Shown piece by piece: positions 13,727-26,900 of a stretch of DNA of 64,000 nt. Origin of the DNA: Enoplosus armatus (Eukaryota > Chordata > Actinopteri > Centrarchiformes > Enoplosidae). A model generated the notes under the pieces. The model was not told where the DNA came from. It saw only the letters and a program-made list of their open reading frames with translations, and made no database searches. The number at the start of each line of letters is the position of its first letter. Position 1 is the first letter of the stretch. The DNA is taken from the NCBI RefSeq assembly GCF_043641665.1, contig NC_092186.1, forward strand, positions 22,111,501 through 22,175,500, in the 5' to 3' direction. The translations under genes were made by a program, and so were the position numbers.

Positions 13727-14879
13727 CCTCTCATTTGTGCTCGAGCTGCAGTAAATGGGGGTTGCGTGTGCTATTTGTGTGTCTCCTCGTCTGGCTTTGT
13801 GTACGGTGGTGTGCATTTTTGAAAAACTGTATCCACCCACTCACACTCGGCAGCTGACAGACAGACAGATGGATGCGCAGCAGTCGCAGGGTCTCTCCAG
13901 TATCTCTGGGGCAAACAAACTACAGTGCTGTCAATATGAAAATCAAGAGGCTTACACTTGGCAGCCGGGCTGAGCGAGAGCTGCGCAGGACCCACTGAAA
14001 ATGCTTACAGCACGAGATCAAAAGCACTTAAAAAAAGACTTTGGTTAATTAAAATGATTGCATGGACGTGATCAGAACGACAAAAAAGTGAAGGGAAGCG
14101 GCACTTCTCTCACAGAAATGAATGGAAATCGTGTTCAAAAGCCCCCTTGAAATCATCTGGAAAATACAAAATATACCACACTGACACCACAGCCAATGAT
14201 TTATCTCGGCCGGCAGCAAGAGGGGAAGAAAATTAAAAGCCCTGTGTCTAAAATGAGTCCAAGCTGTGTGCTACAGGCATGTCCAACAATCAACGTCTTG
14301 TCTCCTTCCTGTCCCTCTTTAGTATGTGGTTTTAGTTTCCTCTCGTCACTTTGATTCATTTCACTTCAAGCTCCTTGCGTTTCCCTTCTCCTTTCTGTGT
14401 TTCACCCCGACTGATATGCCCCAATTCTCAATTCCTCGCTGCGTTTAAAGGCATGGTCACATCGGAAAGTGGCACAGCAAGGTTCACCTGCACACCTTTG
14501 TGAAAATGGGCAGTGCTGGAGGCTGGGCGATGTAGGGACTACTATTCCAACATGCTTAAACCACACGGCAAGCCTCATAGTCACACCATATATAAATATC
14601 CTATATAGTTGGAAACTTGCTAGCTCGTTTGCGTACTTGTACCTTCAACTCGTGACTGTCGAGAGCTGCTGATGCAAAGAAGGGTTGAATAAAAGTGGAT
14701 TCCCTCGAAGGTCAGCCCACTGTCTTTCCCTTTGATATACCTGGATTCTCCCATTGCCTTTCTCCAACCGTTCCTTGTCGCTGTCCAATCATCACTCTGT
14801 TTATCTGCTCTTTCTACCTTCTGATGCTCCTCCAGCCTCACCCGTTTCCCTCTTTGCGCCACTGGAATGTCACCGTACA

Positions 14880-15040
14880 TACAGAGCGGCCAATCAGCAT
14901 CTCCATCGCCACATCTATCGCGGTGAACCCGGCGGGCCTCGTTCCTCGCGCCTGTCCAATATCCCGCCGCTGCTCGTTGTGCTGTCCCTCTGCCTGCAGC
15001 GCTCTGCTGTATTTAGTGTGGCTCCCAGTGCGGCGAGACA
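14880..15040. promoter_or_regulatory. CpG-rich block with CCAAT boxes (candidate promoter or enhancer)
   Basis: It stands out locally as dense in CpG (CATCGCC, TATCGCGG, CCGGCGGG, CTCGCGCC, CCCGCCGC, GTGCGGCG) in an otherwise CpG-poor region. It carries two CCAAT motifs, at 14890 (as CCAATCAG, an NF-Y-type site) and 14956. No convincing reading frame crosses it. It could be an upstream promoter for a kank4 5' exon, a neighbouring gene's promoter, or a short unmethylated element. Direction cannot be told. Confidence 0.35.
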
Positions 15041-15298
15041 GATAATGGGAAAAGAGAAGAAAAGCACAGAAAGAAATACAGGTGGGGAGAGAGGGAAGCC
15101 GAAGAAATGAAAGGGTTCAGGCCTGACTCTCTTCTTCATAGCTGTAGGCAGCTGTTGCTCTACAATGCCAATAAACAAACCTCTCCCCTTTGGTTGCACT
15201 TCATCTTCCAGATTAGTTTGACACTCTGGCTTTTTAAGATAGGGAACCATGGAGAGTGTCAGGAAAGATAAGAGAGCGGGTGTGACATGCGAAAAGGG

Positions 15299-15374
15299 CT
15301 GTGAGCCAAACTTGAACCCTTGATTTCACAAGTACATGGTAGAAGCTCAGCCAGCTGAGTCACCAGCACTGCCT
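15299..15374 (-). repeat. tRNA-derived SINE head or tRNA pseudogene
   Basis: Read on the minus strand there is an A-box-like TGACTCAGCTGG followed at tRNA-like spacing by a B-box-like GGTTCAAGTTT. The arms do not fold into a clean cloverleaf by eye, so a functional tRNA is unlikely. Pol III-derived SINE remains are the simplest reading. Confidence 0.45.
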
Positions 15375-18300
15375 CCTTCTAAATCCCCTTTTCCTTTTCT
15401 TTAGTTTTTCCTGATCTTTCCTGAAAATGTCTCCTCTCCTCTCCTCTAGACAAAAAAAAAAAAAACATTTAGCAGGAGTAAAAAGCCTGAGTCCACATTC
15501 TTTTTGTTTGCATCTAACTGGATACAGACCAGGAGCAAATTCCCACAAAAGACAGTTTATTTACCCAAAGATATTATTTCCATTGTTATCAGCAATTATG
15601 CAAATCCCCAAAGCCATTCCCGACATGTGGCCCCACTTTTTAAAAATTCCAAGCATTTTGTTTGAATTATAAAGATTTATGTACATGCTATCTTGCGGTT
15701 TTCCCTTTTTAACTCAAAAGAAAACATTACACGCACACAAAGGACTCCCTTAGGGCAGATAAAGATGGTTCTCCTTTGTGTGAGCAATACTCAGTGGTCG
15801 AGAGTAGGAGTATTGCAGACTGTGAGATGAGCATATGTTATACGCATAAAATGATGTTTATGTGTCTCCATAATCTTTAAGCCTCTTTACTCCATGATTA
15901 AGGCTTTGTTGTTGAATCTGTCAAATCTTGTCACATGTAATACATTACTCTTACAGTATGAAGACCTACAGAATAGATTTAACCCCTGTGGCATCAACAC
16001 ACCTCTGACCCACAACCCCCCCCCCCCCCCCCTGCTTTCGCTTATGTAAGGAGAGATTCCTGGGAATTGTTCAGACAAGGTCGCGACCCCACGTAGCTTC
16101 CCGTCAGACTCAACAAATTGCCTGTGCTGAGAGAGCCGAGGCAGCCTCCCGGTTAACACCGCTGTTTGTACATATTGGCACAGATGTGAGCGCAGATGTG
16201 ACCGCTGGAGGTAGTTGGACAAATGTAAAATAAATCAGCGAGAAACATGTAGCTTTCCCGTCAGTGGGTGAAGTGGTATCACCTCAGAATGAATAAAAAC
16301 ATACAATAAATACACTGAAAATATAAGAATCTTCCTTTATGGCACGGCACATACCAACCTAGAAATCAGCGTCTATTTCAACTGGAGGACCAGGAGTGTT
16401 TTTGACAGCCATTTTCCCAAAGCACATGTTTTAAGATGGATTCCCAAGAGATGCTGGTGTCTGTCCATCTCACAATGGTGATGGAAATCAATGTGGAAAG
16501 ACTTGAAACCTGCTTTAATGTAATGTAGTCTCCAGCACTGTTTTGAGCTCCACTACAGGGCCACTGCTTCCCATAGTTGCCTGTATGTCATTGCATTTGT
16601 TTACATGCCTAACTTACAACTCTCCCCTCATAGACTGCAGGGTGAGACACATCGTCTGCTCTGGTCATTGTTTAGGCTCCAGGCTGGATTCATGGTACCA
16701 TACGAGACGCACTGTGCTTCTGCAGTGACAGTAAAACATAGATAAAATGAGACACATAAACATGATCTCTCTGCTTTGTTCCACTCCCTCGGTGCTTTCT
16801 GGCTGTGGTTTCTTGGCTGTAGTGATTATTAGCGATATTAGAGCCTGTAGTCTGCGTGGTCTCTCGCCCCCACAGGTCAGCAGAGTTCAGCCCTATAGGA
16901 AGAGGCTGTCTGTGGGAGAGAGCAGACCAAAGCCACAATCAGGTTATTGCTTAGCCATGCTTCACCCACACTTAATGATAAAACTCTCTCTCTCTCTGTT
17001 CCCTTCCATCTATCGCTGTCTTTCCTCAAATGCCCTTTTTTCTTTCTCTTTCTCAGTTTTTTTGTTTGTTTTGTTTTGTTTTGTTTTTTCAATTCTGCAG
17101 TTTGTGTCTGTCCTTCCAAACCAGATCACCACAGAGATTGAGATCAAGCTAAGATTGAGTGACACCTGTCTGATAAATAAAAACAGATCTCATTTAGGAA
17201 GGGAGACCGACCGCAAAAAAACTAATGCTGAAGTTCCACTGCTGCCATCAGCCACTGGAAAGTGCTTCCTCCGAAATCAATGAAAGCAGATCATATTGTG
17301 TTCGAGCTTCGGATGCATCGATTCACACCTGATGGAAACGTGCGAGCTCAACAATTGCCCGGATTAAATTCCCGACAGCCGATGCACATTTTCATCTCCA
17401 TCTAGTGCACTGAACCAACGGGGAATAAAATTGATTTAGTTTTTTTATGGTGTGTTGACTCAGATAAAAATGTCATACAATGAATGGAATTCCACCTAAG
17501 CTATCATGCTCACTTGAAGGCCCGCAGTGCTTTCAAAGTGACAAACCTTATCCAAAAAGCAAATTATTAGTGCCTGGCTGTGGTACAACAGCAATAGTGT
17601 ATTGCAGTTTCTTCTGGCTCAGCTCTTGTTTACATTTTGCACACAGTGAAAAAGCACCAAAGCTGTTGTTACGCACACTATTAACAATAGTACAGATGCA
17701 TTTTCCCTCTGCTCCTCTTTCAAAACAAGCCGCTCTGTGGCAGCTGCAATGACACATTGTCGTGTTAAGTAGCATTTGTGGGTTATGGTGACTCTTCTTG
17801 GGCTCCGGTGACAGTCATGAAATGACAGGACAAACCAGGGAAATGTGACATTATGAAATTACAAAGGAAATCATCTGGGCAAGTCAGGATGTATCGGAGG
17901 CATACAGAGGAGGAATGTAGGCGAAACTGGAATTATATCTCTCTGTCTTTATTGTGTCCACTCTTTCTGCTTCCCCGTTGTCCGTCGGAGCTGCTTTTCT
18001 TGCAGGCCGGTGAGGACCTCTGCTCCCTGCATTCATTTCGCCTCCCTGTCAGCCTGCACATTTACAAAGTGACTACACCCACATGTAGAGCAGAGAAAGA
18101 GATGGAGAATGAGAAATGACTGAAGTAAGACGTGCAGCATCCCTGGGTGGTTTTTCGAGGAAATGTAGAGGGCAGCACACGCTTATTTCAATGTTCTTAC
18201 AAAAACGCATTTTCTCACTTTTGTGCGTCCAACTGGCAAGCAAACATACGAGAAAAGGTTGTGGATTTCAATCAGCAGTCTTCTCTCTTTAAGACTGCGT

Positions 18301-18563
18301 CTCTCTCGCTCGCGTGCACGCTTTCTCTGTGTCTCTTTCGTTTCTCGTGCACGCACACTTGCACACACAGCGCTCACTACAGGTCAGGTCATTTCCACTT
18401 GAGCAGTGAGGTGTGTACTGTGGTCAGTCCAGTGGGCGTCTGTTTCAGCGTATAAACAGTCTTTTCCCTGCCTCAAGGCCTTATCAGCAACTGGCCTTCC
18501 TCAGGATGTCTGCCAGCCCTGGCCCATCCACACACACACACACACACACACGCACACACACAC

Positions 18564-18594
<31 letters not shown>

Positions 18595-20863
18595 TTCTCA
18601 GTGGAAAATCCTGGTCATTGCTTGATTCACTGTTTTTTCCATCTTAAAACAGTCTTAGTAATGGATATTTTTTCTTACACTTGAATCTACAGGATTAGCT
18701 TAGGCAGTGCTTCAGGTATTTCTGAAGAGATAGGGAACAATCTGAAATGAGTGTGGGACTGATGACAACACTGTTTCATTTGCTATGAGCCGTTTTGCAT
18801 CCCAACTAGTAGATATAAAAACAATTCTTCCAGAGGAATTCTCTTGTGGATAGTTTGTTGTTTTCTTAGTGCAGGAATTCTGATTTTTCTGCTCAGTCAA
18901 CAGCCAAAATGTCAAAATCTGTACTTCGTTTCACTCCTGATTGACTTTTGTCTAAATTTTAACATTCGGAAAGTGTTTAGTTGTTAATGCCACGCCATGT
19001 CACCACTTCTCCCATCCCATCCTATCTTGGGACACCCAAAGTAACCCACGCTCACTTCAGATAATTTGGCCCAAGAGAGGATGATTTTTGGGGCCATGCA
19101 CAGGCTAAAAATTCATCAGTGGAGAATGTCCAGGCAACAGTATGTCAAAGTGTGTCTTATCCCCGTCTCTGTGTCTGTATGTGCATCTCCCTTGAAGGGA
19201 TGAGAAAACAGAGCAATGAAAACAAAGAAAATATGTAGCACGCATTCTTTTTGTCAGTGGTGATGGCCAATGATGTCCTCAGTCTGTGGTGCAAGGTTAC
19301 TCTCGACTATATATGGTCTAGCTGGATTTTTTTTTATACTTCCAATAGATAATTGATACTGTGTGTGTGTACCCGAGCAATGATGTATGGCTTCAATAAT
19401 ACATACACATAACATACATTTTAAACACAGAAAAACTTAAAAACAGAAGAAATTAAAATCCGTTTGACAGATGTGGTGAATCAACGTATTTGCTAAATAT
19501 TGTAAATCTTGGAAAGAATCTCTGTTCAAAATACATGCGGTATTTTGCTTGATAGATGAGGCACACTGTAAAACTATGGAAAGAATGGCAAGCCTAAGCA
19601 TTGATGTGTTGCCAGATTTGACTGAAATGTTATGTATCCCCGAGCGAAACATGGTTTCGTTTATGAATGGCTACACATCACTGGTACTGGATGAAGACAA
19701 AAGAAATATCTCTCGGTGATTTGACTCATTGTTCAGTATCTTAAACACGCGCCTGATTTTGACTTGCAGTCTCCTCCCAGATTACCTTTCATATTTTAAA
19801 CCATTGGACTTCGAAACCACAGTTGCATTTGGCAAATGGGAGCACACCTTTAAGGTATAAAATGTGAGCAAATGTTCCCGGGTGTCATCACACAGACAAA
19901 ACAGAAGGCATCCCTCCTAAAATCGAACAGTTAATTACATTTTCTTGTGTATTTGGTTCATTTTTAGAGGAAAACTTCGGGGGTTTTTTGGGGGGGGGTT
20001 TTCAGCAGGCTTCAAGCTGTTGGATTTGATGTTGTTTGAGAACTGAGCTTTGCCAGTAAAAACAGTTTTTTGTTTTTTTTTTGCACTTGCTCCCACTCAG
20101 ACACATGAACACACATACTGCCGACTACACTTAACACAGATAATTGTGCGTTGCAAGACCTGGCATAACTCTCGAGCTGCCAGTGTTCTAAAACGGTAAC
20201 AATAGCACACAAATTATGTTATGAGACATGGCAGGCATTTAGAAATGATTAGCAGGAGTGAATTCCTTACAGTACAATGACAAATCTGATTAATTGCTAC
20301 TCCCAGAACTGAGATGATTTAAAAACATGCCTGCAAAGTCAAAATATTTGACAATGTAACTTGTCTTTAGGTGAGTTTGAGGAATTAGTAAGAACAAAAC
20401 TTAAGTCAGGCTGATGGTGAGTGATGACTGCACTGCCTGGCGGTGGCCACCAACCATTAGTTATGCATATTGCAAAGTAATTTCTTGTGCAGAGTGTTTC
20501 TTTGTAACTCCCACAGTTATAAAAACATTCTGCGTACGAGTCCAAGCTGTTATGCTGAGCTGCATGTTTATGAGCTGTGGAGTATGGCAGTTAAAACATT
20601 TTTAGGTTTCCACACTTACACACAGCCGGACACATTCAAACACACACGTTTGCAGAATCCTGGGGTGCCAGACTTTGCATAATGCCGCCTGTTGTTATTT
20701 TAACATTTGAACTGTGTGTTTTTGCCCACGCTGGAGCAGGGAGACTGCTGATACAACAATACACTTTGTCACATATGTCCCATCCAGGAATGTCGGCCTG
20801 CCGCTGGAATCAAAGCTGTATTTCAGACGTGGAGAGTAAAGATCCCTGAAGCCAAGGATTGAT
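15375..20863. other. non-coding stretch
   Basis: No recognisable exon. It contains C17 at 16016-16032, CT- and T-rich tracts at 16985-17100 and an interrupted CA array at 18529-18594. Open frames are compositional. Confidence 0.5.
18529..18594. repeat. (CA)n microsatellite with CG interruptions
   Basis: Sixty-six bases of CA broken twice by CG (CACGCACA), pointing to an older array than the pure ones at 8.5-8.7 kb. Confidence 0.93.
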
Positions 20864-20881
20864 CCCCCCCCCCCCCCCCCC
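20864..20881. repeat. C18 homopolymer
   Basis: Eighteen consecutive C, the longest C run in the window. Confidence 0.95.
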
Positions 20882-21605
20882 GTTATGTCCCTCTAGTGGC
20901 CGCAGTAAATATTGTCGGAGAGAAATCAGGTGACGTTATTATAGAGTATGTCCAAGAACAGAGGAGGTTAGGGTGGATGGATGGGTCAACAAAACATTGG
21001 ACTTTAACAAGGCAGACTTCTGTTTGTTTCCTGTTTCCAACTGACAGTCAACATTGTTTCTTCTTTTTCTTTTTAAAGCATGACCTCAATCGTTCCATAG
21101 CCTTAACCATGTGGTTATTATTGTAACCGTGACAACAAAGGTGTCCTAACCTTAACAAAGTACTTATTTCAACCCAAACCATGAATTTTCCTGTTAACCC
21201 AACCTAGTAATTTTTGTGCTTAAACCTAACCAAGCCTTAACTATAGCATTGTCAGGTTTTCATTCAACAAATGGTGACTTGTAACAGGAATAGATAGAAG
21301 GGAAGATATGACATACAAAACGTTTGTTTCGAGCCTCACCCAACCTTTAGGCTTTTCGGGCATTTGCCTTGCCTTGGGACACTTCCAGGAGCTATTTCCC
21401 CACAGGTCTTAGGGTCATGCGGGCATACAAATCCCTCCACCATGATTGAGAGGGTCACAAGACAAAGAGATACTTGAACTTGAGGCAGCGACTCGCCGTT
21501 GTTTGTCTCAGTGCACACCATTTTGACGTCGCATTTTCATCTCTTTTAGCATAAGAACAAGCGAGCTGGACAGACAATGTCTAACTTCGACAAACAGAGA
21601 AAAGA

Positions 21606-21735
21606 CGAGAGCGAGGAGTGAGACTCTAGAAGTCCTAGGGGTCTGAGGTGGGATCTGATCCCTCCCGACAGGAGACGGTTCATGTGATCGGCAAGAGGGA
21701 AGCTTAACCCTCTAGGCCGCATTACACCCTCTTTC
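21606..21735 (-). repeat. tRNA-derived SINE-like repeat
   Basis: On the minus strand, CGGCCTAGAGGG fits the A-box pattern and GGGATCAGATCCC the B-box, about 57 bases apart, which is wider than in most tRNAs. It is flanked by CCTAACC-type sequence (21140-21240) that also looks repetitive. Not a convincing functional tRNA. Confidence 0.4.
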
Positions 21736-22923
21736 AGTCCACTGCTTTAGATGAAAGGATGTGAGCTGATTTTATGCAGTGTGTTGGACATATAGGGAGA
21801 GGGGAGGATTTAACCACAGAGGATGTGAACATTGTCTAAATTTATGTTTGACAGGACATGAAGACATGATTTTCTTGCTTATCAATTACGTACAAAACAT
21901 GCACATCCGATATGAGGGATATCAGGTGCTAGACTCAACATGAGGAAGAGGTATACTGAAAGGTCCTTCCAGTGCTGAAGGTCCAACATAATATTCAATT
22001 TCAGCCATATTCCTCATAAATAATGTGCGCTGGATTCCACTGTTCTGTGTATCGATGTCTGGTTTCTTGTTGTTAGCTCATCAGCATTAACAATTTGTCT
22101 CTCCCACACACTCAGACATCCTCACGTGTTCTGCTTCCCTTACACTTATTTAGTCATTACAAACAGCATCATCAAAGTAAACAAAGTGATTTATGACACA
22201 ATTAAAGTGCAAATTAGCAGTTAGGCTATCAGTAGTGTGAATGTCAACTTTTTTCCCCCCTCCAGTCTTAATTAAAATGAGCCCTTTGGCCTCAGAAGAA
22301 ATCCACGCAGACTGGTTTCATTTAGAGGCCTGGCTTTGCTACAGCTATGCCATATATATCCATATGAATATTTCATGTGCTCCGTATATAGGCACACTGG
22401 CATGTCAGGCCAAAGCGTGGAGGCTGCATTTCACAGATGCAGTGTTCTTGCTGCCGAGCTGTTTTAGGGGGGATGTTTGCTTTTAAAATGTGTTCCAAAC
22501 ACTTGCTAAGAGGGGAATTAGCATTGGTGGTCTGAGGGATCGGTGCAGGAGCAAGATAAGAGATAGGACCCATTAGCCTGGGCAGTTAGCCTATTTAAAG
22601 GCTGTTAATTATTTACCTCATTTACACTACAGAGCCAACCGGGCTACCAAGGGTTTACTCATTAGACGGCTTTCTGTTATTGAGACGGACAGAGGTAACT
22701 AGGGGGTTTACTCGTTGAATTTCACAGAGATGATACCTCAGAAAGGCTAGTCAGACGCTTCTGAAAAGCTTTTTTGATCCAGTGTGGAGCTCGACCAGGT
22801 CAAAGCAGGCCTCATGTGGCCCTGTGGCAGCACACAGCAAGGGTTGACTTAAAGTCCTCCAGTAGTAATTAGACTGGTGCAGAGTGGGAGTTCACTGTAG
22901 GGCAGGCCTTGTGCCCGCAGGCT

Positions 22924-22967
<44 letters not shown>

Positions 22968-23914
22968 CTCAGAAACACACATGCACGTGCACACACCAGT
23001 AGATGCATGAATGAACAGGGACCCGTACACAAAAAGTTTGCACGCACACAAACACACACAGGACTGCTCAGCTTCAGGTCTCCCTTGTGGTCATTGCACT
23101 TTAGGAAGTCTTGAGCTTTACACACACTCTACACACACATCCTAAAGTTGCTGCACTATCAACACAAACAGACAGGCGGTGGTGGTTTATGACCGTGGGT
23201 TTGTGTGTGTGTGTGTGTGTGTTCTGCATTTATGTTTTAGGGTGTTATTGTTTTCTTGGTCAGTTGGTTGCAGCGGGCAGGCCGGTGAATCTATCATACT
23301 GAGAGAGCCGATAGGCAGACCAGCTAGAAAGATTCTTCTCTTCCCTTCTCTTTCCTCCACCCCTCAGCACCATCTCTGCCAACACCTCCACCCCTTTCCC
23401 ACCCTTCCTCCCTCCTTTTTTCTGTTTTTTTTTTTTTTTTCTTCTTTCCCTGCTGAGGTTAAAAGAGAGACAGGGTCAGGAGCACTCACAAAAACAGAAA
23501 CAGGAAGGACAGGAGGTGAGAGGAGCTGCGTGGCAGGTGAGAGGCAAACCACCCCATGAGAATTTACTCTTACTCTTACTATTTTTTTTCTGACTCATCC
23601 TCCCATTTTTGTCTCGTCTGCCGTGTCCTCTCATTATTGCTTTTTCTTCGACTCTTCTCTCTCTCTCAAGAACAGTTTGCTCTCTCCATGTGCCTGTTTT
23701 CATCTGCCATAATTCCATTTGTGTTTACCTCTCATTGCTCATCTCATCCTCTTTGATCTGCTACACCTCACCTCTCTCTTTTCTCGCTCCCTCGCTCTCA
23801 GTCTATTTTTGCAGGGTAGAACATAGGTCACATGTTTTTGCCTGGGATGTGTGAGAAAGAGTGTGAAAGAGCGAAAGAAAGAATGTGCATGCGTTTGTGT
23901 AAATGTGTATGTAC

Positions 23915-23946
<32 letters not shown>

Positions 23947-26900
23947 CAGTGTGGTGTTTTTCTGTTCACAGAATGTTAGCGCTCCTCACGCAGCTTTTGG
24001 CAGCTGACACAATGCGGGGAGGAATAAGTGGGAAGGCCGACAATCAGGCAACACACATGCATACATTCAGCTGTTCACACACACACATGCAACACAGCGA
24101 AATGAGTACTGAGCTCCTCGGTGTGGCTATCAGCCTGCCCTTTTTTCCTAGGCAGCATCTGAATGTGCGTGTCACATGTCCGATTTGTGTTCCCCTACGT
24201 GTGCGTGTGTGTTTTGTCTGTGTGTGTGCAAGTGGAAGCCGAGCTGGAAGGCTGTCATCATGCTAAGATCAATAGAGTGTGAATTCATAAGTGTTGAATT
24301 TCTTCCCAGAGTCGTCCCTGCCTGCTCGGCAGACTGTGCTGCCCCGCCATCGCCTGCCTTGCTTCACACTCTGTTGGTGTCAGGCAGGCTCTTCATCACC
24401 AGGAGGTGTGTGACTGTGCAGGGGGAATAAATTGTGTGTTTGCATGCATGTTTGTGTGTGCTTTCATGCACAAATGTCTTATTGCATGTTTGCCCCGACC
24501 GTGTTAGAATTTCCTGATTGCATGTGAGTGTGTCTCCTCTATTTTGGCTGTGTAAGTAGAAAGTGGTAATTAATGAGCAGGGGGACCCAGATTTATTTAT
24601 AACCCATGTTTCCGTGAGACTGTGTTGACTCATCAGCTCAAAATTGCTTCTATTGTACGTTTGAATATTTTATACATGTTTGGTGTTTGGTTGTGTGTGT
24701 GTGTGTTTGTGTGAGAGTTGTTTTTACCTGTCATAATGAGTGGAAGGGGATGTAATGTGACATGGCAGCACCGTAAGTGATCTTCTTCTCAATGGCAAGG
24801 TACAGCATACCTTCTCTCTCCTCTGCCCTTTGTCATATCTTTCTTTCCTTCCGCTTTTTCCCTCGTTCCTGTCATCCCTGACTGCATATCTTCCTCTGCC
24901 CCTGCCCTGTCTTTTTCTCATTTTCTTTCACCACTTTCTCCTCTCTTTCCTTCTTGCCTGCCAGCCTCTGCTCTGCCAACCATTTCCAACCGTCCCCGCT
25001 CATTTTATCTCCTGTCACCATCCTTTACAACCCCCTTTTAACGTCTACTAATGTTGACATAGGAACAGTCAGATAGCCCACATGCTAAATAGCGGCAGCA
25101 GTTACTTCACCACCCTCATTAACTTCCATGAGCGGAAGTAGCCATAATGCTAACGTAGCTCCAGCTAGAAGGGTTTTGGCTGTATGCTCCAATGAATAAT
25201 AGATGGTGTGTCAGTTCCTTTATCACTAATGAAAGCAGGCAGCTGCTCCTCATGCTGGAACACCAATAGGGCGTGAGGAGAAAAAGGAAGATGCTTCCTT
25301 TCTGTATATGGAGGGATAAAGATATCGAGCGATGGACTGACAAGAAAACAGTTGCAGGGAGGGCATGCGTAAGGGTTATCTGTCCTTTGACAGACGAGGC
25401 AGAAGCAGGACAGGGTTGGGTCATGTCCACACTGATGCAGATACATTTGAAATTGCTTCTTTTTTTGACCTCATCCACACCGTTTTTATTTCCACCATTT
25501 GGAAAACACTCTCCAATAGTACTTCTGCATAGAAGGGACGTTTAATAAGTCTTTCTTCCACCTTCCCCCCTGTGGTTACTCATTCTGTGTTTACATGAAA
25601 ATAGCCGATCACATGTGTCACATGACATCATGATAAATAGGTGATTTGATTGAGGGAGGAAATACTACCTTGGTTAGCAGGTACCTTAGCAGGTGCTTAT
25701 GAACTGCAGTTAAATCAGTGTTTTAAACTCATGCAGAATGATACAGTCCACCTGCAGTGTGTGTCCATCTGCAGTATATTGAAATACAGACTAAATGATC
25801 ACAGAAAGGGTCGGAGGTGACAGAACGTAACTGTACTCTAATGAGACCGAGCGGAGTATCTGCCAGTGTCATTAAAACAGTCTGTTCACTTAATCCCAGC
25901 CCATTCATTTCACCAAAAAGGAAAAAGATGAGGAGATTTAATCATCTTTGAAACGTTGTATGGTGGAATAGAAACATTCCACCATATAGTCACTGTAAGG
26001 TTTTAGAAGAGTCTTTCGCGCCTCATTCAGCTGTAATCTGATTAAAAGATCTCAAAGTAAATAAAATAATTTATACTTTGACAGCGGCAGCGGTTGTGTA
26101 AATCTGAGCAATGTTCAGTGCCCAACATGGCCGTGCTGAAAGGCTGAGTATGATCGTTCTTTCCATAGAAGAACCGTGGCTCAAGGTGCAGAGTGATTCT
26201 GCTGGTGACGTGTGAAGGCCACTGCTGTTGGTCCAGATAAAGGGCTGTATATACTCCAAAATGGATACAGACACAGACAGGTTCTGTTTACACCTCTTTG
26301 AGTGTCTGTATATAGACGGACGTGCTGACAAATTGAACAACTGGGCACAGAGCACAGCATCAGCAGATCAAAGATTCACCGGAGGTCACCCTCCACATGC
26401 ATCCGATACACTCATAGTCACCTTTCCGGATGTAAGTGGGATCCTTGGGCTCTGTAGTGTTTGATATTCTTACAACTGATTTCCTTACGCAGAGGCAAAG
26501 GAAACTCGCAACCGCGACTGAACAATAGAAAGCTAGACTCAAAAGCTGTCAGTTTGCCCCTTATGGTTTCTTTGTCTCTTTTTTCTATTGTTTGCCCTAA
26601 GCTTAGAAAGATAATTTCCATTTAGCAGTCAGAAACAGAGCATACTGTTTAATTCAAGTCAAACTAAAGCAGTGATAAGAGATTTTCTCCAGACACAGAC
26701 TGTTTGTTTTTTTGTCTCTTTTTGGGCTCAGCAAACCACTGGACGTATCCAGCTTTTTAGCTTATTTTTGCCTATTTCTCCCTGTTGTACTTGAAGACTG
26801 AAGACAACATCTGCTTATTGTAGTTATATTAAAATTCATTGGTTCTCTATTGAAGTATCCAGTGCAACCCATAACCTTAATTTGCAGTTCCTCACGAAAA

